From Aromatoleum bremense (GTDB lineage: Bacteria > Pseudomonadota > Gammaproteobacteria > Burkholderiales > Rhodocyclaceae): a stretch of 64,000 nt of DNA. The stretch spans positions 2,480,001 to 2,544,000 of the forward strand of contig NZ_CP059467.1 in NCBI RefSeq assembly GCF_017894365.1, read 5' to 3'. This document shows, one piece after another, positions 14,982 through 23,065 of this stretch; within the stretch, counting starts at the first letter, position 1; the number at the start of each line of letters is the position of its first letter. The position numbers and the translations under genes were made by a program. Under the pieces are notes generated by a model, which did no database searches, had not been told where the DNA came from, and was given only the letters and a program-made list of their open reading frames with translations.

Positions 14982-17926
14982 ACAGAGTCCTCGAAAAAAA
15001 GCTGTTGAACCGCAACGCCCTCGTCCGGTGATCCAACCGGGACCGAGATTATCGTACGGTCCTCGTCCCGCAGGGTCAGCGGGTCGAAGCCATAGTGCTG
15101 TGTCAGCTGCCAGCGCACTTCGCCGAGGTGCTGGTTTCGCAAGGCTAGCCGCCAGTCCATGACCACCCCCAGGCTCTGGTGGACCGCCAGGCGAAGTCCC
15201 GCCAGATGCGCGCGATGGCTCAGGTCCTCCTCCATCAGCGCGGCGCCGTCCTCGAGCAGGGGGTCAAACTCGCCGAGCCCGGCAATGCCGGCCAGCCGGG
15301 CGCGATTGAGGGCAAGCACGGAGCCGTCCAGCACGCTCAGCCCGTGGACTGCGGCGCTGCGCTCCAGCCCCATCTGTTGCATCTCGAAGCACCCCTCCTT
15401 TTCGCCCGAGGGGACCATGAAGCTTGCGGCCTTGTTATCGGCCGGGGAGTGCCGCCAGTCGAGCCGGTCCCAGCTCCGTGCCCCTGCGATGCCGAGCAGG
15501 TCGCAGTGCGCCAGCGTCGAAACCACATCCCGGAAAAAACTCGCGGAGTGAATATCGATGTTCTTATGAACGATCACCACGATGTCTGCGCTGGGCTCGC
15601 GCAAGACGGCGCTGTAGACCCGGGTCTTGTGCTGCTCGGAACAGCGCAGAAAGTCGAGCCCGACCCCGGCGGGAAGCTCGCACCGGCTTGCGATGTCGTC
15701 GCGCTTGCGTTCGAAGGCCGCCGGGTCATCGACGACGATCAGGACCATGATGCGCATCGCGGCGACCGAGGGCTGGCGTGCGCCGGCGACCGCACGATTG
15801 CCTGCGCGCACCTTCAGGCAAGTCTCGAGCATGCGCAGCTGAGCCCGGTCGCTAGCGTCCTCGCCGACGGCCGTCGCCGCCAGCGCGACGACTTTTCTGC
15901 ATTCCTCGTCGCGGCCCAGCAGCAGCTGGAAGCGCGCGATGTTGACCCAGACCGCAAACCGGTCACCCGCGTCGAAACCCTCGACCCGCTCGAGCAGGTA
16001 AGCGGCCGCTTCGTCGTACTTGCCGTCGGCGGTCAGGCGCTGGGTGTTCAGGATGTGGGCGGTGCCGCACGCCGGGTACGCCCGCAGGCAGTAGTCGACG
16101 ATCCGCTGCGCCGCCTCGTACTGGCCGAAACGCAGCACACCATAGGCTCTCCTGACCAGTTCCTGCGCCGGCAGTGGCGCGACTGCGTCCTCGTGGCACG
16201 GCACGCCGTCGCGCTTTGCCTGCAGCAGCTCGGTGCAGCTGTGTTCGAGTTGCTCCGCGAACAGCTTTCCGTTGCCGAGCGCGGTCCGCGAAAAGCGCTC
16301 GCGCGCCTCGACGCGGAAGCGGGCAAGAAACGACACGTCGGCAGCGCCGGCTACCGCACGCTCGACGTAAGCCGCGGCATCGTCCACCACCCAGTCCGCC
16401 AGATCGAGATTGTTCAGGATCGATCTGCCCATCCGCGAGATCAGCGATTTGCCGGCCAGGCTGACGATGGGTACACCCATGTAGGTCGCAAAGCACGAAG
16501 TCGTGCCGCCGTTGAACGGATAAGTGTCGAGAACGATGTCCACGTCGTTGTACGACGCGAAAAAATCGGCACCGCCGGCGGGGCCGCGGAAATCGACGCG
16601 TTCGAGCGCAATGCCGGCGTTCCCGACTCGCTCGCGCATCGCGTCCAGCGCCGCCGGATCGTTGAAGCTGATCGAGCGCAGCAGCAACCTGGCGTCGGGC
16701 ACGCGGTGCAGGATTTCCGCCCAGCAGGCCAGCGTCCGGTCGCCGATTTTTGCAATGTTTCCGATACATGCAAACGTCGGATAGCCGTTACGCACCGCGG
16801 CAGGCACGGGCTCGATCGGGGCTTCCTCCATCGGATCGAAGCACCAGAAAGAATTCGGCAGCACCAGCGGCATTTCCGCGTAGTAGCGGGCGCTGTCGGC
16901 GTCCGCAAGGTGGATGTCGAGGAATTTTCCGTCGATTGTGCCCAGCCCGGTCGTCGGCGGATAGCCGAGGCCGCTCAGCTGCACCGTGGCCAGGCACTCC
17001 TGCAGCAGATTCACGCGGTTGTTCGAGGTGTGTCCGGCGAGCTCGATCAGCACGTCCAGCTGATGCGATCGAATCAGCGCCACGAAACGGGCATCGGGCA
17101 GGTCGCTGACGTCGATAAAGTGATCGGCTTTTTCCCGGATCCGCGCCGTGTATTCGTCGGACTTCGGAATGTCGTGGTAGAGAACGATTTCGAAGCGGTC
17201 GCGGTCGTGATTCTCGAGCAGCGGCCTGAAGAAGTAGCGAACCGAGTGATTGCGAAAATCCGGCGACCAGTACCCGATGCGGATCTTCGAGCTGCGTTCC
17301 GGCAAAGCCGTCAGCGACGCGTCGCAGGTTTCGGCGTCGTCGGCCTGCGCGCGGGGGGCGAGGGTCTCGGCCCAGAAGCGGTGCTCGGCCGCGAGCTGCG
17401 CTTCATCGATGTCGTGATAGGCGCAGTTCAGCAGGTAGCAATTGGCCAGACGCAGATTGTCGAAGGATGCGAGCCACGCGCGCTTGGCGCGCTGACAGGC
17501 GAGTTCCGCGTTGCCCATCGCCAGGGCAATCGCGCCGAGCACCGCGTCGGACGCATAGAAGTCAGCATCGTAGACTTTCGCCTGCCGCAGATAGGGCAGG
17601 GCTTCGCCACTCATCTGGCGGTCTGCGATCGCTTTCGCATGGTTGACGACGACCGGCAGGTAGGCGTCGTCGAGGGAGAACGCCTGATCGAACACCGCCG
17701 CCGCACCGGCGTCGTCTCCGGTATTGGCAAGGCAGCAACCGAGGTCGTTCAGGGCGAGGACGTCGTGTGGAAATTCTTCCAGGTAGCTGCGGTACGCCAG
17801 GATCGCGGAGCGGAAGTCGCCGCGGTGAAACAGGGTCTGGGCTTGCTCCTGCGTGGAAATCGGCTTTGAACTGTGCGCGCTCGTCGCGGGACGCGCAAAA
17901 AGATTTTTAACGAGACGTAGCAGCAT
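14978..17926 (-). CDS. TPR / O-GlcNAc-transferase-type glycosyltransferase (GT41) with C-terminal StrF-like domain
   Basis: A 982-residue protein with an unusual architecture. Residues 25-180 are tetratricopeptide-like helices. Residues 215-570 are a GT41 (SPINDLY/OGT) catalytic region: IRIGYWSPDFRNHSVRYFF, ELAGHTSNNR, QLSGLGYPPTTGL, a lysine at GNIAKIGDRTL matching the nucleotide-sugar-binding lysine, and LDTYPFNGGTTSC near 467. Residues 580-700 are a second TPR-like region. From about 725 to 965, VLIVVDD, IVVIVHKNIDI and GIAGARSW resemble the StrF/Glyco_tranf_2_5 domain. It is probably cytoplasmic and glycosylates proteins. It lies next to pilA and overlaps a methyltransferase gene. Confidence 0.85.
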   Translation of the reverse strand: MLLRLVKNLFARPATSAHSSKPISTQEQAQTLFHRGDFRSAILAYRSYLEEFPHDVLALNDLGCCLANTGDDAGAAAVFDQAFSLDDAYLPVVVNHAKAIADRQMSGEALPYLRQAKVYDADFYASDAVLGAIALAMGNAELACQRAKRAWLASFDNLRLANCYLLNCAYHDIDEAQLAAEHRFWAETLAPRAQADDAETCDASLTALPERSSKIRIGYWSPDFRNHSVRYFFRPLLENHDRDRFEIVLYHDIPKSDEYTARIREKADHFIDVSDLPDARFVALIRSHQLDVLIELAGHTSNNRVNLLQECLATVQLSGLGYPPTTGLGTIDGKFLDIHLADADSARYYAEMPLVLPNSFWCFDPMEEAPIEPVPAAVRNGYPTFACIGNIAKIGDRTLACWAEILHRVPDARLLLRSISFNDPAALDAMRERVGNAGIALERVDFRGPAGGADFFASYNDVDIVLDTYPFNGGTTSCFATYMGVPIVSLAGKSLISRMGRSILNNLDLADWVVDDAAAYVERAVAGAADVSFLARFRVEARERFSRTALGNGKLFAEQLEHSCTELLQAKRDGVPCHEDAVAPLPAQELVRRAYGVLRFGQYEAAQRIVDYCLRAYPACGTAHILNTQRLTADGKYDEAAAYLLERVEGFDAGDRFAVWVNIARFQLLLGRDEECRKVVALAATAVGEDASDRAQLRMLETCLKVRAGNRAVAGARQPSVAAMRIMVLIVVDDPAAFERKRDDIASRCELPAGVGLDFLRCSEQHKTRVYSAVLREPSADIVVIVHKNIDIHSASFFRDVVSTLAHCDLLGIAGARSWDRLDWRHSPADNKAASFMVPSGEKEGCFEMQQMGLERSAAVHGLSVLDGSVLALNRARLAGIAGLGEFDPLLEDGAALMEEDLSHRAHLAGLRLAVHQSLGVVMDWRLALRNQHLGEVRWQLTQHYGFDPLTLRDEDRTIISVPVGSPDEGVAVQQLFFEDSV

Positions 17927-17989
17927 CGGCGGCGGGAAATCCGGGCAGGGTTGCGGTTCGAGGCGGGCTTGCGCGCAGGCCGCCGCGAC

Positions 17990-18325
17990 TCACTTGGCGT
18001 TTCGCGACTGCCGTGCTTTCGACAACTCGACCACCAGCCCCTCAGTGGCGACATTGATGAAGTCCTTGGGGTAGCCTTTGGCCTGGAGTTCCCACTTGAA
18101 GCTGTTCGCAAGGATGGCGCGTTTCATGAAGCCCATGCCGGTTTGCAGTTGATGCTCTTTCGCGGTTTCGAAAGCCTGCTCGAGCAGACGCGACACCCGG
18201 TTTGCCGACAACACCTGGCGGCCCTTGTCCATCAGCTTCGGCGGGATGTTCTTGGCCAGGTGCTCCGCCAGCTTGCGCGCCAGCGCTTTTTCCGGCGCGC
18301 TCGTAAATAGCCCGAATAGGCTCAT
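17990..18325 (-). CDS. Conserved hypothetical small helical protein next to pilA
   Basis: A 111-residue basic protein predicted mostly alpha-helical (EKALARKLAEHLAKNIPPKL, NRVSRLLEQAFETAKEHQ). It has no signal peptide or membrane segment. I do not recognise the family. It sits between the pilA terminator and the OGT gene on the same strand. Its start ATG is at 18325, about 16 bases after the terminator stem, so expression probably comes from read-through or its own promoter. Confidence 0.65.
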   Translation of the reverse strand: MSLFGLFTSAPEKALARKLAEHLAKNIPPKLMDKGRQVLSANRVSRLLEQAFETAKEHQLQTGMGFMKRAILANSFKWELQAKGYPKDFINVATEGLVVELSKARQSRNAK

Positions 18326-18336
18326 GCCCTCACCCC

Positions 18337-18369
18337 ATTAAAAATAAAAAGCCCCTCTCACAGAGGGGC
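18337..18369 (-). terminator. Rho-independent terminator of pilA
   Basis: On the minus strand GCCCCTCT-GTG-AGAGGGGC forms a perfect 8-bp stem with a 3-base loop, followed at once by TTTTTATTTTTAA. This is a canonical intrinsic terminator about 20 bases after the pilA stop codon and should make pilA mostly monocistronic. Confidence 0.92.
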
Positions 18370-18387
18370 CTGACTTGAGTGCCCTTT

Positions 18388-18813
18388 TTAGGCGCGGCAG
18401 GATGCGGGGACGTACTTGGTGTCGGAGCCGGTGCATTTCCAGGTCAGCGTACCGGCAGCCGACTGGACCGCCGGCGTTAGTGTAACTGTGACGGCGGCGC
18501 CGACGGAAGTCGTAGCGGTGCTGCCGGCCACCGAGACGACGCCGCCGTCCGTCACCGTTGCGCCGGTTACCTTTCCAGTGGCGGTGATAGCGCAGTCGGC
18601 TGCAACGGTCGTCGGGACCGACGCGCCGCCGACCGATTGATAGACCTCGGTGATGCAGGTGCGCGCGCTACTGGCAGCCAGCACCAATTCCGAGACCTTG
18701 GCGCGAATCGTGTAGTTCTGGTATGCAGGCAATGCGACTGCCGCAAGAATGCCGATGATTGCCACAACAATCATCAGTTCGATCAGCGTAAAACCCTGTT
18801 GAACCTTCTTCAT
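18388..18813 (-). CDS. pilA: Type IV major pilin (PilA/PilE type)
   Basis: A 141-residue type IVa prepilin. The short leader MKKVQQG is cut before [20 protein letters not shown], with the required glycine and the glutamate at +5. The C-terminal disulphide loop is visible as [13 protein letters not shown]; a second cysteine pair (RTCITEV and AADCAIT) is also present. The globular part is rich in Thr, Ser and Ala, offering many possible O-glycosylation positions. AAGGGGAAC before the ATG is a strong ribosome-binding site. Expression is most likely sigma-54/PilR dependent. Confidence 0.97.
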   Translation of the reverse strand: MKKVQQGFTLIELMIVVAIIGILAAVALPAYQNYTIRAKVSELVLAASSARTCITEVYQSVGGASVPTTVAADCAITATGKVTGATVTDGGVVSVAGSTATTSVGAAVTVTLTPAVQSAAGTLTWKCTGSDTKYVPASCRA

Positions 18814-18857
18814 GATGTTCCCCTTTGAACAGCGGAAAGCCCGCTTGGCAGGGATAA

Positions 18858-18873
18858 GGCAACGGCCGTGCCA
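18858..18873 (-). promoter_or_regulatory. Sigma-54 promoter of pilA
   Basis: Reading the minus strand, TGGCACG-GCCG-TTGCC matches the RpoN consensus TGGCACG-N4-TTGCW at every position except the last. Transcription should start near 18847, giving a leader of about 34 bases that contains the ribosome-binding site. PilR is encoded about 7.5 kb away in the same window. Confidence 0.93.
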
Positions 18874-18957
18874 GAAGTCCTGAGGCCGGAATTACAGGGG
18901 CATGCCCCCGAAAAGCCGGTCTGGAGCGTCAAGGTGTGACGAGAGGGCGTAACGGAT

Positions 18958-18972
18958 TGTCAAAAAGTGACA
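18958..18972 (-). promoter_or_regulatory. Candidate PilR upstream activating site
   Basis: TGTCA-AAAAG-TGACA is a perfect 5-bp inverted repeat centred about 118 bases upstream of the predicted pilA start, a normal position for an enhancer of a sigma-54 promoter. PilR sites in Pseudomonas contain TGTC cores. A further TTGACG and GTCACAC sit between it and the promoter. Assignment to PilR is inferred. Confidence 0.55.
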
Positions 18973-19072
18973 AAACTAGAATCGCGACGGAAACCGGGGG
19001 GACGGACCACAACTTGGAAGCGATCCATGTCCGGCCCCTGCTCCTTGTCCCCCGCGCGGCGGAACCGGCACC

Positions 19073-19078
19073 TATAAT
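19073..19078 (+). promoter_or_regulatory. Consensus -10 box of the mntA-hepT operon
   Basis: TATAAT matches the sigma-70 -10 consensus perfectly and ends 7 bases before the mntA ATG. The predicted start site therefore falls at or next to the start codon, which would give a leaderless mRNA. No good -35 box is seen at 17 bases spacing. Confidence 0.55.
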
Positions 19079-19085
19079 TTCCACT

Positions 19086-19385
19086 ATGCGACTCACCGAC
19101 ACTCAAGCGACGACGATTCGGCAATTGACTGCGGAACTGGCCGGCCCGTCTGCCAGCGTCCGCCTTTTCGGCTCGCGGCTCGACGACGGAGCGCGGGGGG
19201 GCGACGTAGACCTTTTTCTCGAGGTGCCGACGCCGGTCGATGAACCGGCATTGCTCGCTGCAAGGCTTGCCGCCCGTGTGTCGCGCGCTCTGGACGATCG
19301 CCGCGTCGACGTGCTGATCAGCGCGCCGAACCTCGCTCGTTTGCCGATCCATGAACTCGCATCGAAAACGGGGCAGAGCTTATGA
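19086..19385 (+). CDS. mntA: MntA-like nucleotidyltransferase antitoxin (MNT domain)
   Basis: A 99-residue minimal nucleotidyltransferase with the active-site motif G29-S30 followed by D40-V-D42 (GSX9DXD). It overlaps a HEPN-domain gene by ATGA. In characterised MntA/HepT systems the MNT protein neutralises the HEPN RNase by transferring AMP groups to a tyrosine next to the RX4HXY motif. The catalytic aspartates needed for that are present. The start is supported by the -10 box immediately upstream and by normal family length. Confidence 0.88.
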   Translation: MRLTDTQATTIRQLTAELAGPSASVRLFGSRLDDGARGGDVDLFLEVPTPVDEPALLAARLAARVSRALDDRRVDVLISAPNLARLPIHELASKTGQSL

Positions 19386-19861
19386 CGATCGATCCGGGTC
19401 GTTTGCTTCGGCTGCAGTTTCTCGTCCGCGTGGTGCGCCGCGAATGTGCCCATCTCGCGACGACCGACCATCGTCTTTTTGATCAGCCGTTTACGCCGGA
19501 CCGCGCACGGCAGCTCGCTACCGACCCGGACCTTGCGGAACGGGTGGATGCTTTCGTAGGACGCTTTGCCCGGCTTCAGGACACACTCGGCGACAAGTTG
19601 CTGCCGCAGATTCTTGTCGCCCTCGATGAAAAGCCGGGTGCCGCGATCGATAACCTGGATCGTGCGGAGCGTTTGGGTTTTATCGAGTCTACCGACGAAT
19701 GGATCACCATTCGAAAGCTCAGAAACCAGATGGTCCACGAGTATGTGGAGGACATGCTCGTCCTGTCGGACGCATTGCAGGCCGGCCACCGGTTCGTTCC
19801 GGTGTTGATCGGCGCAGCCGACGCGATGGAGGCTGAAGCGCAGCGTCGCGGGTGGGTCTGA
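19382..19861 (+). CDS. hepT: HepT-like HEPN-domain ribonuclease toxin
   Basis: A 159-residue helical HEPN protein. The RNase motif R114-NQMV-H119-E-Y121 fits RX4HXY exactly, including the tyrosine that MntA adenylylates in characterised systems. The partner gene lies upstream and overlaps. A decayed paralogue survives at 14117-14224. The last 11 bases overlap an extended ampD reading frame, but ampD probably starts later. Confidence 0.9.
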   Translation: MTIDPGRLLRLQFLVRVVRRECAHLATTDHRLFDQPFTPDRARQLATDPDLAERVDAFVGRFARLQDTLGDKLLPQILVALDEKPGAAIDNLDRAERLGFIESTDEWITIRKLRNQMVHEYVEDMLVLSDALQAGHRFVPVLIGAADAMEAEAQRRGWV

Positions 19862-19950
19862 TTGCGGAAAGTCAGGGGGGAGCGATTCGGCTGAATCAAT
19901 GGAATGACCAGCGACCGGTTTCTGCAGGCTTTTCGGAGGCGCATGAAAAC

Positions 19951-20538
19951 GTGAAACACCTCACCGACGGTTGGCTCGCGGGCGCCGAGTGCTGCGCGTC
20001 GCCGAATTTCGACGTGCGGCCCGACTGCTGCGACGTGCGGCTCGTCGTCGTGCATGCGATCAGCCTGCCGCCCGAGGAGTTCGGCGGGCCGGGCGTGTCA
20101 CAGCTCTTCACGAACGCGCTCGACCCGGCTGCGCACCCGTACTTTGCGACGATCTGCGACCTGCGGGTGTCGGCGCATTTCTTCATCCGCCGCGACGGCC
20201 TTGTCATGCAGTTCGTGTCGACGGACATGCGCGCGTGGCATGCAGGCGTGTCGAACTGGCGCGGGCGCGAACGCTGTAACGATTTCTCGATCGGCATCGA
20301 GCTCGAAGGCTCGGACACGCAGCCGTTCGAGCCGGTGCAGTACGAGCGGCTCGCGGCGCTCGTGAAGGTGCTGCGTGCGCATTACCCGATCGACGACGTC
20401 GTCGGGCATTCGGACATCGCCCCGGAGCGCAAGACCGATCCGGGGCCGTTCTTCGACTGGGAGAGGCTGCGGGGGCTGCTCGCAGCCCCCCTGGGTGCAC
20501 CGCCGCGACCGGACGCAGGCGGTGGAGTGCCCGGCTGA
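19951..20538 (+). CDS. ampD: 1,6-anhydro-N-acetylmuramyl-L-alanine amidase AmpD
   Basis: A 195-residue zinc amidase of the Amidase_2 family. AmpD cleaves anhydromuropeptides in the cytoplasm during peptidoglycan recycling and keeps AmpR-type beta-lactamase inducers low. Zinc-site segments are LVVVHAISLPP, SAHFFIRRDG and VGHSDIAPERKTDPGPFFDW, with both histidines and the aspartate. The GTG at 19951 follows GGAGG at 10 bases and gives the usual length; a longer frame from 19852 would overlap hepT. Confidence 0.93.
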   Translation: MKHLTDGWLAGAECCASPNFDVRPDCCDVRLVVVHAISLPPEEFGGPGVSQLFTNALDPAAHPYFATICDLRVSAHFFIRRDGLVMQFVSTDMRAWHAGVSNWRGRERCNDFSIGIELEGSDTQPFEPVQYERLAALVKVLRAHYPIDDVVGHSDIAPERKTDPGPFFDWERLRGLLAAPLGAPPRPDAGGGVPG

Positions 20539-20542
20539 GCGC

Positions 20543-20893
20543 TCAGCGGATCGGGATGACGATCGGCGGGACGCTGACGCCGATGACGATCGCGGGATCG
20601 CGCGAATATACCGGTGCCGGCGGCACGTAGTACGACGGGCGCTCGTAGTAGCGGTATTCGCGCACCACCGGGCGGCGTTCGACGATGCGTTCGCGGATCA
20701 CGACGCGCTCGTGGTCGTGCTTCCAGTGCTTCTTGTAGTGACCGTGGCGGTGGCCGCGATCATGGTCGCGCCATTCCCGGTCATGGTCGCGCCATTCGCG
20801 GTGGTCGCCGCGGTCGGCGTGGGCCGGTAACGCGGTGAGCATTGCGCCGCCGGCGACGAGTGCGGCGAGCAGTTTGAGCGTGTGCGATTTCAT
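20543..20893 (-). CDS. Exported histidine/arginine-rich repeat protein
   Basis: A 116-residue protein with a Sec signal peptide (LLAALVAGGAMLTALPAHA). Near the N-terminus of the mature part is a tandem EWRDHDR repeat, then HRHGHYKKHWKHDHE and a Tyr/Pro-rich stretch ending in IVIGVSVPPIVIPIR. It is highly charged and His-rich, so metal binding is possible. No function is known. It is convergent with ampD, with only 4 bases between stops. Confidence 0.75.
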   Translation of the reverse strand: MKSHTLKLLAALVAGGAMLTALPAHADRGDHREWRDHDREWRDHDRGHRHGHYKKHWKHDHERVVIRERIVERRPVVREYRYYERPSYYVPPAPVYSRDPAIVIGVSVPPIVIPIR

Positions 20894-21017
20894 GGCTGTC
20901 TCCTTGTTGGGCCGGATACGAGCAGCCGGCGCGTGTCGCACCGGGATCCTCTTGCCAATTAAACGCGAGCCGCAGACGAAAGGTTGGCGTGGAGTTGTAA
21001 GTGAATATGGGTATGGC

Positions 21018-21662
21018 TCAGCCGACGAGGATCACATGCACGCGGCGCGGGCCGTGCGCGCCGAGCTGGATCGTCTGCTCGACGTCGGCGGTGCGCGACG
21101 GGCCGGAGATGAGGTTCGTCGCGCGCGGCATGCCTTGCGGGCGGGCGCGCAGCAGGTCCCACGCGTCCTCGAAGTGGTCGACGATGCGAGCGGTTTCGAG
21201 CACGACGACGTGGTCGTCGGGGACGAAGTTGTGCGTCGTCGGGCTGTCCGGGCCCGACGCGAGCATCAGGCTGCCGGTCTCGGCGATGCCGCACAATGCG
21301 GGCGACACCGCGAGCGCCTCGGTGATGCCGGCTGCTTCATGATGGATCAGCCAGCCCTCGGGCCACGCGAGATCCTTCAGCGCGGCGCCCACTGCGGCGC
21401 GCTGCGGCAGGCGGTGCGCGAGCCGGTAGGCTTCGACCGCGGCGGGAACCGCGTCGCGGGAGGCGACGTGCTCGACCGTGCCGGCGCGGCTTTCGAACTT
21501 GCGCATGAAGCGGGCGACGAGGTCTTCGTCGTGCGCCGGACGGGTGTGCCGCGGCACGCGTGCGTCGAGCGCGGCAACCTGCGTGGCGTCGAGCGGACCG
21601 CGCCGCAGCGCGTCGCGGACGGACTGGAGGATGGCCGCTCTTGCGTTCTCTCTTGCGTTCAT
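21018..21662 (-). CDS. lutC: Lactate utilisation protein LutC (LUD domain)
   Basis: A 214-residue LUD-domain protein and the last gene of lutABC. Typical segments are AGITEALAVSPALCGIAETGSL and PRATNLISGPSRTADVEQTIQLGAHGP. With LutA and LutB it forms the iron-sulphur L-lactate oxidation system. The ATG at 21662 overlaps the lutB stop by 4 bases, and the ORF has normal length. Confidence 0.92.
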   Translation of the reverse strand: MNARENARAAILQSVRDALRRGPLDATQVAALDARVPRHTRPAHDEDLVARFMRKFESRAGTVEHVASRDAVPAAVEAYRLAHRLPQRAAVGAALKDLAWPEGWLIHHEAAGITEALAVSPALCGIAETGSLMLASGPDSPTTHNFVPDDHVVVLETARIVDHFEDAWDLLRARPQGMPRATNLISGPSRTADVEQTIQLGAHGPRRVHVILVG

Positions 21663-23065
21663 TTCTGGCCTCGCTTTCCTTGCCACAGTTCGAGAAAAGT
21701 GCGTCCGGGCGGCGCCGGCAGGTCGCGCGAGTCGGTCCAGCCGCCCGCGAGCGGCAGGCGGCGGATGCGGCCGCGGCGACTGAGGGCCGACAGCGCGCGC
21801 GCGGCGACCTGCTCGATCGCGTGGTACAGCTTCGGCCGCGTCGCGACCCAGCGCCAGACATTGAGCGCGCGCTTCTGCATCACCGGCGTGATGTTCTGTT
21901 GGTGCTGCAGGTGGCGCAGCTCGCGCAGCAGTTCCGGCAGCGGGATCTTGACCGGGCACACCGACTGGCAGCGGCCGTTCAGCGTGCAGGCGTTCGGCAG
22001 GTCGTACGCGGCGTCGAGGCCCTTGATCAGCGGCGTCAGCACCGAGCCCATCGGCCCCGGGTAGACCCAGCCATAGGCGTGACCGCCGACCGCGCCATAC
22101 ACCGGGCAGTGGTTCATGCACGCGCCGCAGCGGATGCAGCGCAGCATGTCGCGGAAGCGCCCGGCGAGCATCTTCGAGCGGCCGTTGTCGACCAGCACGA
22201 CGTGGTATTCCTCGGGCCCGTCGAGGTCGTCGGCGCGGCGTGGGCCGGTCGAGATCGTCGTATAGGTCTCGGTCTCCTGGCCGGTCGCGCTCCTCGCCAG
22301 AAGGCGCAGGAACAGCGTCGCGTCGTCGAGCGTCGGCACGACGCGCTCGATGCCGGACGTGACGATATGCACTTTCGCCAGCGTCTGCGTGAGGTCGCCG
22401 TTGCCTTCGTTGGTGACGATGATCGACGAGCCGGTCTCGGCGACGAGGAAGTTGCCGCCGGTGATGCCGACGTCGGCGCGGAAATACTTGTCGCGCAGCA
22501 CGCGGCGCGCCTCGTCGACGAGGTCCGGCACTTCGGTCTTGCGCGGGCCGCCGTGCGCCGCTTCGAAGAGGTCCGACACCTGGTCCTTCGTCTTGTGCAC
22601 CGCCGGCGCGATGATGTGCGACGGCGGCTCGTGCGCGAGCTGGATGATGTATTCGCCCAGATCGGTCTCGACGACTTCCATGCCGTTGTCGATCAGCGCC
22701 TCGTTGAGGTCGATTTCCTCGGACACCATCGACTTGCCTTTCGTGACCGTCTTCGCGTCGACGCGCTTGCAGATGCCGAGGATGATCTTCCGCGCTTCCT
22801 CGGCATCGCGCGCCCAATGCACCTGGCCGCCCGCCTTCGTCACCGCCGCCTCGTAGCGTTCGAGGTAGTGGTCGAGGTTGTCGAGGACGTGGTTCTTGAG
22901 GTTCTTCGCTTCCTCGCGCAACTGCTCGAATTCCGGCAGCTCGGCGACCTGCAGCGCGCGCTTGCCGACGAAGCCGTAGCGCGCGCGCCCGAGCGCGGTC
23001 TGCAGGTTCGCGTCGTGGATCGCGAAGACCGAGCGTTCCTTGAATTCATCCGAGCGGATCTGCAT
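21659..23065 (-). CDS. lutB: Lactate utilisation iron-sulphur protein LutB
   Basis: A 468-residue LutB. The N-terminal LUD domain (VTKGKSMVSEEIDLN, NFLVAETGSSIIVTNEGNGD) is followed by two ferredoxin-like clusters, CIRCGACMNHCPVY and CTLNGRCQSVCPVKIPL, and a C-terminal DUF3390 segment. It is expected to pass electrons from lactate oxidation to the respiratory chain. The start overlaps the lutA stop by one base. Confidence 0.95.
   Translation of the reverse strand: MQIRSDEFKERSVFAIHDANLQTALGRARYGFVGKRALQVAELPEFEQLREEAKNLKNHVLDNLDHYLERYEAAVTKAGGQVHWARDAEEARKIILGICKRVDAKTVTKGKSMVSEEIDLNEALIDNGMEVVETDLGEYIIQLAHEPPSHIIAPAVHKTKDQVSDLFEAAHGGPRKTEVPDLVDEARRVLRDKYFRADVGITGGNFLVAETGSSIIVTNEGNGDLTQTLAKVHIVTSGIERVVPTLDDATLFLRLLARSATGQETETYTTISTGPRRADDLDGPEEYHVVLVDNGRSKMLAGRFRDMLRCIRCGACMNHCPVYGAVGGHAYGWVYPGPMGSVLTPLIKGLDAAYDLPNACTLNGRCQSVCPVKIPLPELLRELRHLQHQQNITPVMQKRALNVWRWVATRPKLYHAIEQVAARALSALSRRGRIRRLPLAGGWTDSRDLPAPPGRTFLELWQGKRGQK

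Noticed and set aside
15179..17869. 896-codon plus-strand frame opposite the OGT gene
   Set aside because: Low-complexity antisense translation; the minus-strand GT41 motifs are unambiguous.
20543..20893. CRISPR-like tandem repeat from the repeated EWRDHDR codons
   Set aside because: The repeat is within a coding frame with two or three units and no spacers.
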